A stretch of DNA of 64,000 nt. It comes from Flavimaricola marinus (GTDB taxonomy: Bacteria; Pseudomonadota; Alphaproteobacteria; Rhodobacterales; Rhodobacteraceae). The stretch spans positions 92,457 through 156,456 of the forward strand of contig NZ_FXZK01000008.1 of assembly GCF_900184895.1 (NCBI RefSeq), in the 5' to 3' direction. A program made the position numbers and the translations under genes. The notes under the pieces were generated by a model. It was not told the DNA's origin. It did not search any database and worked only from the letters and a program-made list of their open reading frames with translations. This document shows positions 52,001-60,664 of the stretch, piece by piece; positions within the stretch are counted from its first letter, which is position 1, and each line of letters begins with the position of its first letter.

Positions 52001-54547
52001 GCGCCGTATTTCTATTACTACTACATCCGCAACGCCCTGATCTTTTCGGGGCGGATCGGCACCGACGCCGATGTGCGGGCGACGGCTGCACGGCTCAAGA
52101 CCGACTTCATCGCGACATGGACGGCCCGGATCACCACATCCCGCCCCGACCGGGCGGCGTTCTACGATCTGCTCGCCCGGACGGCTCTGGCCGACGGTCT
52201 GGCGGGCAAGACCGGGCCCGTCGATCTGATCGCGATGGAACTGGCCAGCGTCGGGTTGCCTGACAAGAACAGCCCCGTCCCCGACCCCGACCCCGCAGAG
52301 CTGGCCAGTTGCACCGCCATCCTCACACCCGATGGCGCTCTGGTCGGACAGATCGCCCTGACCCCCGAGACGACCCGAGCGCCCTGCACCATCACGGCGC
52401 TGCTTGACGGCCGGATCGTCGGGCATACCCGCGCGGTCCGGTTCCAGCCCGCCCTGCTGCGCGGAACGGCGCAGATGCACAGCTTTGAAATGGCGCTGCC
52501 CGATGCGGCCCGCAGCGGCAGCGGCCACCGGCTGGCGTTCTACGTCAACGGCTATCCGGCCCACCGGCAGGGCGCGGCCATGCAGCGGTTCGTCAGCCGC
52601 CCTGCCCCGGCCCTCGATGGCGGACTGACAGAACTGACCCGCCACATCTGCCACGGCTGGCTCGTCGACAGCAGCGATCCCGACCAACCCCTGATGGCCG
52701 AGATCGTGCATGACGGACAGGTCGTCGGCCGCGGGCGCGCCGACAGGCCGCATGCTGGGGCGGAGAACGGCGGCTTTGCCATCCGCCTGCCCCGCGCCTT
52801 TGCGGAAGCCGGGCCGCATCGACTGCACCTGCGCCGCGCCGGACAAACCGCGTCGCTGGCCGATGCCGCACTCTCCGATAGCGGCCTCGGCACCAGAAAG
52901 ACCGCCGTAGCCCCACCACACGCCGCTCTGCGCGCCCTGGCCTATGGGCAGACCCTGTGGTTCGGGTCGAACGACCCGGCCAGCCAGCCGATCACCCGGT
53001 ATATGCAAGCAGCCGGGAAGGCTCTGAGAATGGCCGACGACCTTGGCTCGACGCCGCTGGTCAGCGTGATCATGCCGGTGCGCAACCGGCCCGGTGCCGC
53101 GGTGCGCGCGCTGCGCTCGGTGCAGGCGCAACGCTATCCGATGTGGGAACTGATCCTCGTCGACGACGCCAGCACGGATACGACCCTGTCCCAGCTGGAA
53201 ACCGAGATACAGGCAAGCAACGACAGCCGGATCACATTGCTCCGCCGCGCCACGCAGGGCGGCGCGGCCGCCGCTCGCAACACAGGGCTGGCCCGTGCCC
53301 ACGGCGAGGTGATCGCCTGGCTCGACAGCGACGATCACTGGGATCCAGACTATCTGAGCGTGATGACCGCGGCCCTGTTGCAGACCCGGTCGAAGGACAA
53401 ACCGGGCCCCGAAGCGGTCTATTGCGGAACCTGGCTTGCGCAGACCGATCCCACGGTTCCCGTTGCCGAGCAGAGCGCCGACACCGCCCAGGAGATCATC
53501 GGCCTGCGCCTGCCGCCGCCGTCTCTGGCGCTGATCGAGAATGACGATGTGATTGCGCTGAGCAGCCTCGTTCATCGGCGCAGTCTGATCGACAGGCTCG
53601 GCGGCTTCGACGCCGACCTGCGGCGATATTCGGGCTGGGATCTGGTGCTGCGCGCCAGCGAGACCGCCCTGCCCCACCCGGTGCAGGCCGCGCTCGTGAC
53701 CCGAACCCTCGGGCCTGACAGCCTCACCGAAACCGAACCGGAGGCAGCCGCGCTGGCCCAGATCAACATCCGGACAGCGCGGCGCGGCGGGGGGGCGGGG
53801 CAGACCCACGCCAGCCCCGAAACGCCCCCCGCCCCTGCAAGGCGCTCCGATCCGGCCCGGCCGGTCGACGTGGTCCTGCGCGCGACAGAGGCCTCCGATC
53901 CAGAGGCCCTGCGCCGCCGGATCGAGACCGTCTGGCTGAGCCTGCGGCCCGATGCGGGGCAGCGGCTGATCGTGCAGGTCGGCCCCGACATGATCGCAGC
54001 CCTGACCGATCTGGATCAGCAGGGCCTGCTGCTTCGACAAGTCGCCGGCAAGCCGAACGGGCTGAACGGGATCAAGGATGCTCTCGCCTGCCGCAGACCC
54101 TCTGCCGCACTGGCCATTCTGGAGCCATCGACGCTGGTGCAGGCGGGCTGGCTGGCCGCCCTGAGCCATGCCCAGACAAAGGTGCCGCAGGCGGGCATGC
54201 TGTTGACGCGGCAGGTGCTCCCCGGCCGCAGCGGTGCCGCCCGCCGCCACGTCCCTGCCGCCCGGCCCCAGCGGGATGTCTGCATCACCGTCTCGGCCGA
54301 TCTCGACAATCTGCTCGACCCGCAACTCGATCCCGCCGACGGATTGATGAGTCTGACCGGGTTTGACCCGTTCTGCACCTATATCCCAGCCGATGTGGCC
54401 AATCGCCTGCCTGTGCCGGACAAGGGCGCCCATTCACAGCTCGATCACGTCACGCTGATCCGGGAATGGGCGGATTTCACCCGGCTCCACCTGAACCGGC
54501 CGCTGGTCTATTGCCCGCGGGCGCACGCCTTCCAGATGCCTATCTGA
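49100..54547 (+). CDS. Giant multidomain glycosyltransferase (GT4 + GT2 + GT2 + degenerate GT-A tail)
   Basis: A 1815-residue cytosolic protein. Residues 1-400 are beta-rich and unrecognised. Residues 400-665 form a GT4 domain (LHLHGIAHVL, FLLQGRLSPDKGIDDL, LPYRDVMTPKALICAMSFG). Residues 742-965 are a GT2 domain (AVIILNYGH, LGYAGGNNAAL, NPDMVVPP, YFLYFEETAW). Residues 970-1310 are unassigned. Residues 1318-1545 are a second GT2 (VSVIMPVRNRPG, VDDASTD, DSDDHW). Residues 1583-1815 resemble another GT-A core, with LEPSTLVQAGWL where a DxD would be. ATG 49100 follows GGCGAG; an upstream TTG is possible. It could build several linkages of one repeat unit in a single polypeptide. The downstream sulfotransferase-like gene follows after 31 bases. 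Confidence 0.9.
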   Translation: MTDSPVPQLDDTDASDRPAQVGRLGHRAITLSHDTNRIGLSQGLDLTWKAPGIPAGPDGVTADVGKADGVDLVRFGLPGNLGWVRLNLTLDRPGTETPMLLAVRALVRIGTADVQTDVPLVQPALSWIKRTTGSAEVIGSTAAKLPLHTPDWHLIEAQLLCAPDSDSHQIGLILQLPDSAQVDLGPLQTAWFDADPATGELARQIAEQPAAPVQPFRISPLAEGPSGEIVGQTLAAPFTATAGLSGTSLTGQVLADAPPEVVLRLGDAEQRLALGHGAGLSVPLSDELCVPYGFNVPLVQLLARANGPLTDVTCHLPADDAGLSAPFARIPLPAAYGGLLTRQPETGTAETAAVSLFHTPPQSGPDPYRKLLYRAMTDTDARPGDLDDAIGRLEASDRPAPPVVLHLHGIAHVLAPAADAVEAELLRRDYVDRLGYFAHLGGIILWTIDSPLPEQTLFEPVWHALGQDIADLARIVHVHSNAARARVTALWQIPPDRMLVAAHPSYLDHYPDYVSRHEARVRLGLEDATGPVFLLQGRLSPDKGIDDLIAAFAILRKSQPDAWLVIMGETAPPLRKGELNRSYGTLPNVRVVETTVADTTLQWYYRAADWAVLPYRDVMTPKALICAMSFGLPVVAPDLGAIPDLVTPGVTGILYPSDTGDHITPLAAAMAEAAALPAPQVQAMGEAATGAITPHSRTVLANALSTAIAQAWPGETVEIAFDDRPREARLMGAAFPPSQPARTAVIILNYGHADDTARLIGTLRDGTDTDFDVYVVDNCSPNLSEFDLVTRFPKAHILRLPENLGYAGGNNAALRLIADLPYQFVWILNPDMVVPPKALSQHIAAAQDHPQTNIFGPALLRGGAAPRLASAGSYISLVDGLSTGHLYAGDLPEVLPKDPFEAEFITGAAVFLRASALAEIGTIPEDYFLYFEETAWLIAAKAKGHRALVLPHIRLAHHKRSEDGDLPAPYFYYYYIRNALIFSGRIGTDADVRATAARLKTDFIATWTARITTSRPDRAAFYDLLARTALADGLAGKTGPVDLIAMELASVGLPDKNSPVPDPDPAELASCTAILTPDGALVGQIALTPETTRAPCTITALLDGRIVGHTRAVRFQPALLRGTAQMHSFEMALPDAARSGSGHRLAFYVNGYPAHRQGAAMQRFVSRPAPALDGGLTELTRHICHGWLVDSSDPDQPLMAEIVHDGQVVGRGRADRPHAGAENGGFAIRLPRAFAEAGPHRLHLRRAGQTASLADAALSDSGLGTRKTAVAPPHAALRALAYGQTLWFGSNDPASQPITRYMQAAGKALRMADDLGSTPLVSVIMPVRNRPGAAVRALRSVQAQRYPMWELILVDDASTDTTLSQLETEIQASNDSRITLLRRATQGGAAAARNTGLARAHGEVIAWLDSDDHWDPDYLSVMTAALLQTRSKDKPGPEAVYCGTWLAQTDPTVPVAEQSADTAQEIIGLRLPPPSLALIENDDVIALSSLVHRRSLIDRLGGFDADLRRYSGWDLVLRASETALPHPVQAALVTRTLGPDSLTETEPEAAALAQINIRTARRGGGAGQTHASPETPPAPARRSDPARPVDVVLRATEASDPEALRRRIETVWLSLRPDAGQRLIVQVGPDMIAALTDLDQQGLLLRQVAGKPNGLNGIKDALACRRPSAALAILEPSTLVQAGWLAALSHAQTKVPQAGMLLTRQVLPGRSGAARRHVPAARPQRDVCITVSADLDNLLDPQLDPADGLMSLTGFDPFCTYIPADVANRLPVPDKGAHSQLDHVTLIREWADFTRLHLNRPLVYCPRAHAFQMPI

Positions 54548-54578
54548 CCGGGCACCGACCGCTCCGAGGATCCCCGCC

Positions 54579-55229
54579 ATGCCCCTGATCAAAGCCAACG
54601 GCAAACTGGTCTATTTCGCCCATGTGCCGAAATGCGCCGGCACCGCCGTGGCACGCTATATCGAGGCCCGGTTCGGCCCCCCCGCCTTCTCGGACCGGCA
54701 GTTCCTGTCCGTCGAAGAGCCCCTGCGCTGGACGCGGTCTTCCCCGCAGCACGTCACGCGCGATGCCCTGGAGCGCCTGTTTCCGCCCGGCTTCTTTGAC
54801 GCGAGCTTTGCAATTGTGCGGCACCCGGTCGAGCGACTGGCCTCGGTGTTTCTGTTTCAGCGCGAAAAGGAAGGCACGATTCCACCTGAACTCGGCTTTT
54901 CCGATTGGCTGCACAGGATCGCCGCCGACCGGGATCGCGATCCGTTTGCCTATGACAACCACACCCGGCCGATGACCGATTTCGTGCCGGACGACGCGGT
55001 GCTGTTTCGTGTCGAGGACGGGCTGGAAAAGCTCGAGGCGTGGATGGACGCGACCTTCGGGGCGCAGACCGCGGAGGACCCCGTCCGCATTCCCCGGGTC
55101 AACACCCGCTACCGCAGGCTCAAGGACGGACCGCCCGTGCCGCCCTTTGCGATCACCGCCGCCGACAGGGCGCTGGTGGCAGATCTCTTCGCGATGGATT
55201 TCGACCGGTTCGGATATGCTGACGCCTAG
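54579..55229 (+). CDS. Sulfotransferase-like protein (family 2 type)
   Basis: A 216-residue protein with the PAPS-binding P-loop-like motif FAHVPKCAGTAVARYI near the N-terminus and the 3'-phosphate motif FAIVRHPVERLASVF at about residue 80. These are the two hallmarks of cytosolic carbohydrate sulfotransferases of family 2. GAGGA lies 8 bases before the ATG, and it follows the giant glycosyltransferase by 31 bases, so co-transcription is likely. Sulfation of the polymer is a reasonable inference. Some family members are only glycan-binding or act on other substrates. Confidence 0.8.
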   Translation: MPLIKANGKLVYFAHVPKCAGTAVARYIEARFGPPAFSDRQFLSVEEPLRWTRSSPQHVTRDALERLFPPGFFDASFAIVRHPVERLASVFLFQREKEGTIPPELGFSDWLHRIAADRDRDPFAYDNHTRPMTDFVPDDAVLFRVEDGLEKLEAWMDATFGAQTAEDPVRIPRVNTRYRRLKDGPPVPPFAITAADRALVADLFAMDFDRFGYADA

Positions 55230-55280
55230 ACATGCACACAGCCCGAGGCAGGCTCTGGAACGGCCCGTCGGCCCGCTCGG

Positions 55281-56402
55281 TCACTCGTAGTTCGGGGCAA
55301 GCTCCAGCCCTGCCAGAAAGCTGCGGGCCGCCGGCCTGAATTCCTTGGCATAGGGGCTTTTGGTCAGTTGCGCCAAAGCCGCTTTGTTGGCCTCGAATTC
55401 CGGGACATCGCGCAGGTGCCCCATCTGATCCAGATCCGCGAAAACGGGGCGATCCACCAGTTTCACGAGCCAGTCGTTGACCGGCACGAACTGATTGACC
55501 AGCCGGGTGCGGGCGGCGGCACCATAAAGCTCGATCTGCGGCGATAGGGGCAGGTCGAGCTCGGGGCCAATCTGCAGCAACACCCGGAACATGTCGGCGG
55601 CATCCTGCGGCGACAGCGTGGCATTGCCTTGCCGGGCGATCTCGATCAAGGCGCGGTGCAAACCCGCGTTGATCCGCCGCTCCTCGCCCCGGTCGGTTCC
55701 GGACGGCGCCGGCATAGGCAGGCCCGCCTGTGCCATGAAATCCTTGACCGAGCCCCCCGCGGCCATCACCTCGGCATAGGTGCGCAGCGTCAGCGGAGCC
55801 TCGGGCAAGGTGGCCACCCAGCCCTGCAGCATCTTGCGATAATCAAAGTGGATCGTCTTGACATAGTGCGACAGCGCCCCTCCCGGCAGGGCCCGCACCT
55901 TCTGGCCAAAGCGCAGTCTCTGACCATGCCAGGAGATCAGGTAGTCATCGACCCGGCGCAGCGTCGCCGACAGCTGGATTTCGGCCCCGGGGAAAGCCCC
56001 CGTGAGGCGTTTGATCAGATTGCAGTTGATATTGCCGAAATGCGAAAACACTTCCGCCGCAAGGACCATCACCTCGGGATTGAACAGATCGACCTGCCGC
56101 TGGATCAGCGCCAGCATCTCGTCGGTCGATGGCAAATCCGAGTGCAAGGGCGGCACCGGGCTGCCGTTGTGGTCGTGGATCATGCTGAACGCCAGCGCAT
56201 TATGCGCCTCACGCAGGTTGGGCGGCAGCAACCATGGCTCGATGTCATCGACGTCCCCAGACGACAGCCGCTCGAACCCCAAGGCCTCTACGGCCGGATA
56301 GAGCACTCCCTGCCGCAGCAAGGCGACCGCATTCTGTGCCAAATAGGATTGCAGCGCCGAGGACCCAACCTTGTGATGCCCGATAAAGAGAATGATCTTC
56401 AT
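55281..56402 (-). CDS. Sulfotransferase-like P-loop protein, function unproven
   Basis: A 373-residue protein opening IILFIGHHKVGSSALQSYL, which matches the 5'-phosphosulfate loop of sulfotransferases. It has RRVDDYLISWHGQRLRFG at about residue 150, where the 3'-phosphate motif is expected, but that motif is not canonical. No signal peptide. The remainder is helical and unrecognised. It converges with the sulfotransferase-like gene upstream and is divergent from the UDP-glucose dehydrogenase. Either a diverged sulfotransferase or a related P-loop protein of EPS clusters. Confidence 0.65.
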   Translation of the reverse strand: MKIILFIGHHKVGSSALQSYLAQNAVALLRQGVLYPAVEALGFERLSSGDVDDIEPWLLPPNLREAHNALAFSMIHDHNGSPVPPLHSDLPSTDEMLALIQRQVDLFNPEVMVLAAEVFSHFGNINCNLIKRLTGAFPGAEIQLSATLRRVDDYLISWHGQRLRFGQKVRALPGGALSHYVKTIHFDYRKMLQGWVATLPEAPLTLRTYAEVMAAGGSVKDFMAQAGLPMPAPSGTDRGEERRINAGLHRALIEIARQGNATLSPQDAADMFRVLLQIGPELDLPLSPQIELYGAAARTRLVNQFVPVNDWLVKLVDRPVFADLDQMGHLRDVPEFEANKAALAQLTKSPYAKEFRPAARSFLAGLELAPNYE

Positions 56403-56507
56403 ATGCGCCTGTCATCTGGCCTGTTGGCGTTAGTGCCATGTTGTCTGTCACGAACCGGGCAAGGACACAAGCCAGCGCCCCGCCACACCGATCAGGGACA
56501 AACAGAG

Positions 56508-56536
56508 TTGATAGTCCCTGCCGCCTGTCCTACGAC
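56508..56536 (+). promoter_or_regulatory. Candidate promoter of ugd
   Basis: TTGATA at 56508-56513 (five of six consensus bases) and a weak TACGAC at 56531-56536 are spaced by 17 bases, about 50 bases upstream of the ugd ATG. Confidence 0.3.
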
Positions 56537-56588
56537 ATTCCGATACTGATCACCCGATATCGCGACCCAAACCGAATTTGAGGCCCAG

Positions 56589-57908
56589 ATGAAAATTGCT
56601 ATGATCGGCACCGGCTACGTCGGCCTTGTTTCGGGTGTCTGTTTTTCGGATTTCGGCCATGAGGTGGTCTGCGTCGATCTCAATCCCGACAAGATCGCGA
56701 TGCTGGATGCGGGGCAGGTGCCGATCTATGAGCCCGGCCTCGATGATCTGATGGCCCGCAACGTCGGCGCCGAGCGGCTGTCCTTCACCACCGATCTGGC
56801 ACAGGCGGTGGCCGGGGCCGACGCCGTTTTCATCGCCGTGGGCACCCCCACCCGGCGCGGCGATGGCCATGCCGACCTGACCTACGTCTACGCCGCCGCC
56901 CGCGATATCGCCGCGGCCCTGACCGGCTATACCGTCGTCGTGACGAAATCGACCGTGCCCGTGGGCACCAATGCCGAGGTCGCCCGGATCATCCGCAAGG
57001 CCGCGCCCGAGGCCGATTTCGACGTCGCCTCCAATCCCGAGTTCCTGCGCGAGGGGGCGGCCATCGACGATTTCATGCGCCCCGACCGGGTGATCGTGGG
57101 CGTCGAGACCAAACGCGCCGCCGATGTGATGGCCGATGTCTACCGGCCGCTTTTCCTGCGCGACTTTCCGATCGTGACCACAGATCTGGAAAGCGCCGAG
57201 ATGATCAAATACGCCGCCAACGCGTTTCTGGCCACCAAGATCACCTTCATCAACGAGATCGCGGGCCTGTGTGAAAAGGTCGGCGCCGACGTCAAGCAGG
57301 TGGCCAAGGGGATCGGCCTCGATGGACGGATCGGGAATAAATTCCTGCACGCTGGGCCGGGCTATGGCGGTTCGTGCTTTCCCAAGGACACCTCGGCGCT
57401 GGCCCGGATCGGTCAGGAGCACGCCATGCCGATGCAGATCGTCGAGGCGGTGATCAAGGTCAATGACGAGGTCAAACGCCGGATGATCGACAAGATCACC
57501 GATCTCTGCGGCGGGTCGGTCAACGGGCGCACCATCGCAGTGCTGGGCGCGACCTTCAAACCCAACACCGACGACATGCGCGACGCACCCTCGCTGACCA
57601 TCGTGCCGGCCCTGATCGGTGGCGGGGCGCGGGTGCGCATCGTCGATCCGCAAGGCCGCCGCGAAGGCGAGGCGCTCCTGCCCGGAGCCACCTGGGCCGA
57701 GGATCCCTACAGCGCCGCGAAGGGCGCCGATGCGATCGTGATGCTGACGGAATGGAACGAATTCCGCGCCCTCGATCTGGAGCGTCTGGCCGGTCTGATG
57801 GCCAGTGCCCGGATGGCCGATCTGCGCAATGTCTATGCGGCCAGCGATCTGCAGGAGGCAGGCTTCGTCGCCTATACCGGTGTCGGGCGGGCCGGCTTCG
57901 GGCTCTGA
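56589..57908 (+). CDS. ugd: UDP-glucose 6-dehydrogenase
   Basis: A 439-residue enzyme oxidising UDP-glucose twice to UDP-glucuronate with NAD. The Rossmann start is MKIAMIGTGYVGLVSGVCFS. VTKSTVPVGT, SNPEFLREGAAIDDFM and the catalytic Cys263 in GYGGSCFPKDT are present, and FKPNTDDMRDAPS opens the C-terminal domain. Length and motifs are standard for the bacterial family. It provides glucuronate for the PssD/PssE-type transferase. The end is separated by about 120 bases from the small coiled-coil gene. Confidence 0.96.
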   Translation: MKIAMIGTGYVGLVSGVCFSDFGHEVVCVDLNPDKIAMLDAGQVPIYEPGLDDLMARNVGAERLSFTTDLAQAVAGADAVFIAVGTPTRRGDGHADLTYVYAAARDIAAALTGYTVVVTKSTVPVGTNAEVARIIRKAAPEADFDVASNPEFLREGAAIDDFMRPDRVIVGVETKRAADVMADVYRPLFLRDFPIVTTDLESAEMIKYAANAFLATKITFINEIAGLCEKVGADVKQVAKGIGLDGRIGNKFLHAGPGYGGSCFPKDTSALARIGQEHAMPMQIVEAVIKVNDEVKRRMIDKITDLCGGSVNGRTIAVLGATFKPNTDDMRDAPSLTIVPALIGGGARVRIVDPQGRREGEALLPGATWAEDPYSAAKGADAIVMLTEWNEFRALDLERLAGLMASARMADLRNVYAASDLQEAGFVAYTGVGRAGFGL

Positions 57909-58030
57909 CGAAGAGCCCGCAAGGCGAGCCGGAAAAGACAAACCTGCATTTTGGAAACAAAGACTTGCGCGATTTGCGTTAACACCGCACTCTGGTCCGA
58001 CAGAGTAATTCCCTTGCGGTGGGTGGTGTC

Positions 58031-58336
58031 ATGTCAGGGCCAATTTCATCAGGGCCGATCAAGGCCAGTCAGATCAATCAGGCCGATTTACTGGCCCATG
58101 TCCGGCTGCTGCAAGACGCGTTGGATGCCAGCGCCCAGACTGAATCCTCTCTCGTCCGGGCCGAGCGCCAGATTGCGGCGCTTCAGGATCAGGTCGAGCG
58201 GATGAGCGCCCAGATCGTCGATGGCCAGCGCCACTGCGATGCCGTGGAACGGGAAATGGAAGCTCTGCGGGCATCGCTGTCATGGCGGGTGACCGCGCCG
58301 CTGCGGGCCCTGCGTGGCATGTTGGCCCGGAAGTAA
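58031..58336 (+). CDS. Small coiled-coil protein with SWRxTxPLR tail
   Basis: A 101-residue protein of one predicted coiled coil (about residues 15-80) ending ASLSWRVTAPLRALRGML. The SWR-x-T-x-P-[LV]-R element is a recurring C-terminal or linker element of glycosyltransferases and methyltransferases in EPS and O-antigen clusters, and is also at the end of the protein at 60665-62281. No catalytic domain is present. ATG 58031 is taken; a GTG four codons earlier is possible. It could be a free scaffold or membrane-docking subunit. Confidence 0.65.
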   Translation: MSGPISSGPIKASQINQADLLAHVRLLQDALDASAQTESSLVRAERQIAALQDQVERMSAQIVDGQRHCDAVEREMEALRASLSWRVTAPLRALRGMLARK

Positions 58337-58378
58337 GGCCCGCGGCCGCCGCCTCGGCAGGGATTGCACCGTCGGATT

Positions 58379-60652
58379 TCAGACCCGCTCGAACACCTCT
58401 TGCAGCACCGCTTCCACGATCCGGCGTCGCTCGGCCAGTACGTCGCGGGGCTGCGCCAGCCGCGCCCGCAATGCGATACGAGCCTCGCACACCGCCTCGG
58501 CCGCCGCCAGATCCAGAGGCTCGGACAAGAGCCGCATGGCAATCGCCACAGGGGTCAGCCCGGACAGATCGATCATCGCAGCGGCGGGCAGGATCTCGCG
58601 CAGGCGATGCTCTGGCCCCAATACACCGGCCGGACGGGCCTGCAGGGCGATGGCCTCGATCGCGGCCATCCCCACATGCTCGGGATGGCCGGTCTCCTCA
58701 AAGGCGCCAAGCACCGGGGCCAGCCCGTCGAGCCGAGACAGCTTGTCCAGATGCGCACGGGCGAGCGCGGCACGCACCTGATCGGCGCTCGTGTCAGGGG
58801 TGATCGCGGGGACGATCTGCCGGGGCTCCAGGCAGAGCAGCGATTGCGGCTCACCCTCCGTCCGGGCCTGTGCCGCGTCTGACACCGCCTGCGCCAGCCC
58901 GTGCAGGCACGGATCGGCCCCGGCAGGCTGGTCGGGCGGGTACGGCCCGGCCTCGACCGGCGGGCACCACAGGGCCGCCCGGGCCTGGGCGGCCATCCAG
59001 CGGGTCTGCAGGGCCGCGGCGGGGATGTCCCGTTCGGGGCTGAGCAACCCGGCCAAGCGGGGCAAGGTCTGATCGTCACAGACCAAGGCATAGGGCAAAC
59101 GGTCAAAGCGAAAGATGTCGCTGGTCGCATGGCTCAGCCAGACCGGGCCGGAGCCGGGCAACATCCCGACCGCGGGCATCGACGCCTCGCTGACGATCAG
59201 CCGAACGGCACGAGCAGAGCCGGCGGTTTGCAGGTCGGTCAGGCTGCCCGCCATGATCAGATCGGCACGAGACGGGTCGCGGACCACCGTGATCCTGTCG
59301 CCCGCCAGCCGCCGCAGGGCCGGGTAATGCAGCGGCGTGAGACCGGGGCCCGCCAGATAGAGCGCCGGGGTCGCACCGCGCCCGATCCGGGGGGCGGGGC
59401 CATGTTCATGATCGGACGCCGCCCCGGCCGCAACATGATCGTAGTGGCGTCGCGCCGGATGCGCCGAGGAGAGCGCGGCCCGAGCCGGGCCTCCCGCGCC
59501 CCCCAAGGCCGGACGGCCCGTCAACAGCGCGGTCGCCCGGGTCAGCAGCGCCCGAACCGCCCCCTGCTCGGTCAGGGTCGTCGGCGTGTCCGGAGCATGG
59601 GCAAGGCTCTGCATCAACGCCGTCACATCGGGCACGAAGCCATGCGGACCATAAAGCAGCCGCAGCCGGGCCAACCCGGCACGCAGCCCCGCCATTCGGG
59701 CCGGATCGTTGGCAAGGGCGGCCAGCCTGTCCGGCAGGGCGGCGACCGCATCGGCGGTTTCCTCGCAGAACACCACCGCCTCGTCCCAGAGGCGCGGATC
59801 GCCCGGCGGGGCATAGGTATCGGCGATGATCACCGGAATGCTGCCCGCCATGATCGCTTCCCACAGGCGGATCGAATTCGGACCCGTGCCCGAGGGGCAC
59901 AGCGCAAAGGTGCTGTCGTAGAGCACGTCGCGAAACTGCGCCGAGGCGGCATCGTCGACCAGCCCGGGCGCGGGGCGGCCCTGGGCATCCTTGGGAGCCC
60001 GGTCCAGCACCTGATGGCGATAGACGATCTGCTTGTAATGCCAATCATCGCGGGCAATCACTTGACCGCGGAGGTCCGCCCCCAACCGGTCGATGATCCA
60101 GGCCCGCACCTGCGTCAGATACCAACCGTTGGGGCGCATCCCGACAAAGGAGTATAGCCACCGCCGCTCGGTCCGGGCCATCCGGTCGGCCTCGATCCGC
60201 GGGGTCTGCACGGGATAGAGCGGGAACGGATGCAACCGCAGACCGTCCCCCTTGGCCGGATCCGGCGCAGCGACCAGATCGGCATGGGTGGTGTGTGACC
60301 AGAACACATCCGACACGCCCGCCTCGACGAACAGGTGCCGGAAACTGGGCAGCAGGATGTGCTGGCAAACGGTCACCTTGACCGGTTCCTCCGGCAAGCC
60401 AAGGCAAAAGGCGTGAAAACTGTCGAGATGGGCCTGCGCATCTGCCGCATTCACCTGCAGCTTGTCGATCAGCGTGGCCCAGGGGTAGGCGACATAGGCC
60501 ACACCGGGGGGCGCTCCGCCCATCTGGCGCATCCGGTGATAGGCATGTTGTTCGGTGATCGCGGGAAACTGCCAGCCACGGTCGAAAGCATAGATGCCCA
60601 TCCGCCGCTCTGCCGAATATGCCAGCGCCGATGCTGAAGGTTTGGCCCGCAT
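58379..60652 (-). CDS. Exostosin-like glycosyltransferase with extra C-terminal domain
   Basis: A 757-residue protein. The first half carries an exostosin (GT47-like) domain: SHTTHADLV, LYSFVGMRPNGWYL, and the diagnostic block CPSGTGPNSIRLWEAIMAGSIPVIIAD near residue 265. From about residue 400 a second Rossmann-like region follows (LYLAGPGLTPLHYPALRRL, VRDPSRADLIMAG). It contains GHPEHVGMAAIEAIAL, similar to a GT-B donor-site helix but without a complete set of motifs. No signal peptide, so it is cytosolic. The start at 60652 has a weak Shine-Dalgarno, and ATG 60601 is an alternative. It lies 12 bases after the methyltransferase/coiled-coil gene. Confidence 0.78.
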   Translation of the reverse strand: MRAKPSASALAYSAERRMGIYAFDRGWQFPAITEQHAYHRMRQMGGAPPGVAYVAYPWATLIDKLQVNAADAQAHLDSFHAFCLGLPEEPVKVTVCQHILLPSFRHLFVEAGVSDVFWSHTTHADLVAAPDPAKGDGLRLHPFPLYPVQTPRIEADRMARTERRWLYSFVGMRPNGWYLTQVRAWIIDRLGADLRGQVIARDDWHYKQIVYRHQVLDRAPKDAQGRPAPGLVDDAASAQFRDVLYDSTFALCPSGTGPNSIRLWEAIMAGSIPVIIADTYAPPGDPRLWDEAVVFCEETADAVAALPDRLAALANDPARMAGLRAGLARLRLLYGPHGFVPDVTALMQSLAHAPDTPTTLTEQGAVRALLTRATALLTGRPALGGAGGPARAALSSAHPARRHYDHVAAGAASDHEHGPAPRIGRGATPALYLAGPGLTPLHYPALRRLAGDRITVVRDPSRADLIMAGSLTDLQTAGSARAVRLIVSEASMPAVGMLPGSGPVWLSHATSDIFRFDRLPYALVCDDQTLPRLAGLLSPERDIPAAALQTRWMAAQARAALWCPPVEAGPYPPDQPAGADPCLHGLAQAVSDAAQARTEGEPQSLLCLEPRQIVPAITPDTSADQVRAALARAHLDKLSRLDGLAPVLGAFEETGHPEHVGMAAIEAIALQARPAGVLGPEHRLREILPAAAMIDLSGLTPVAIAMRLLSEPLDLAAAEAVCEARIALRARLAQPRDVLAERRRIVEAVLQEVFERV

Positions 60653-60664
60653 CCGAAGGCGGCC

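Noticed and set aside
51842..54433. 863-codon minus-strand frame opposite the giant glycosyltransferase
   Set aside because: Antisense shadow; the GT2 motifs are on the plus strand.
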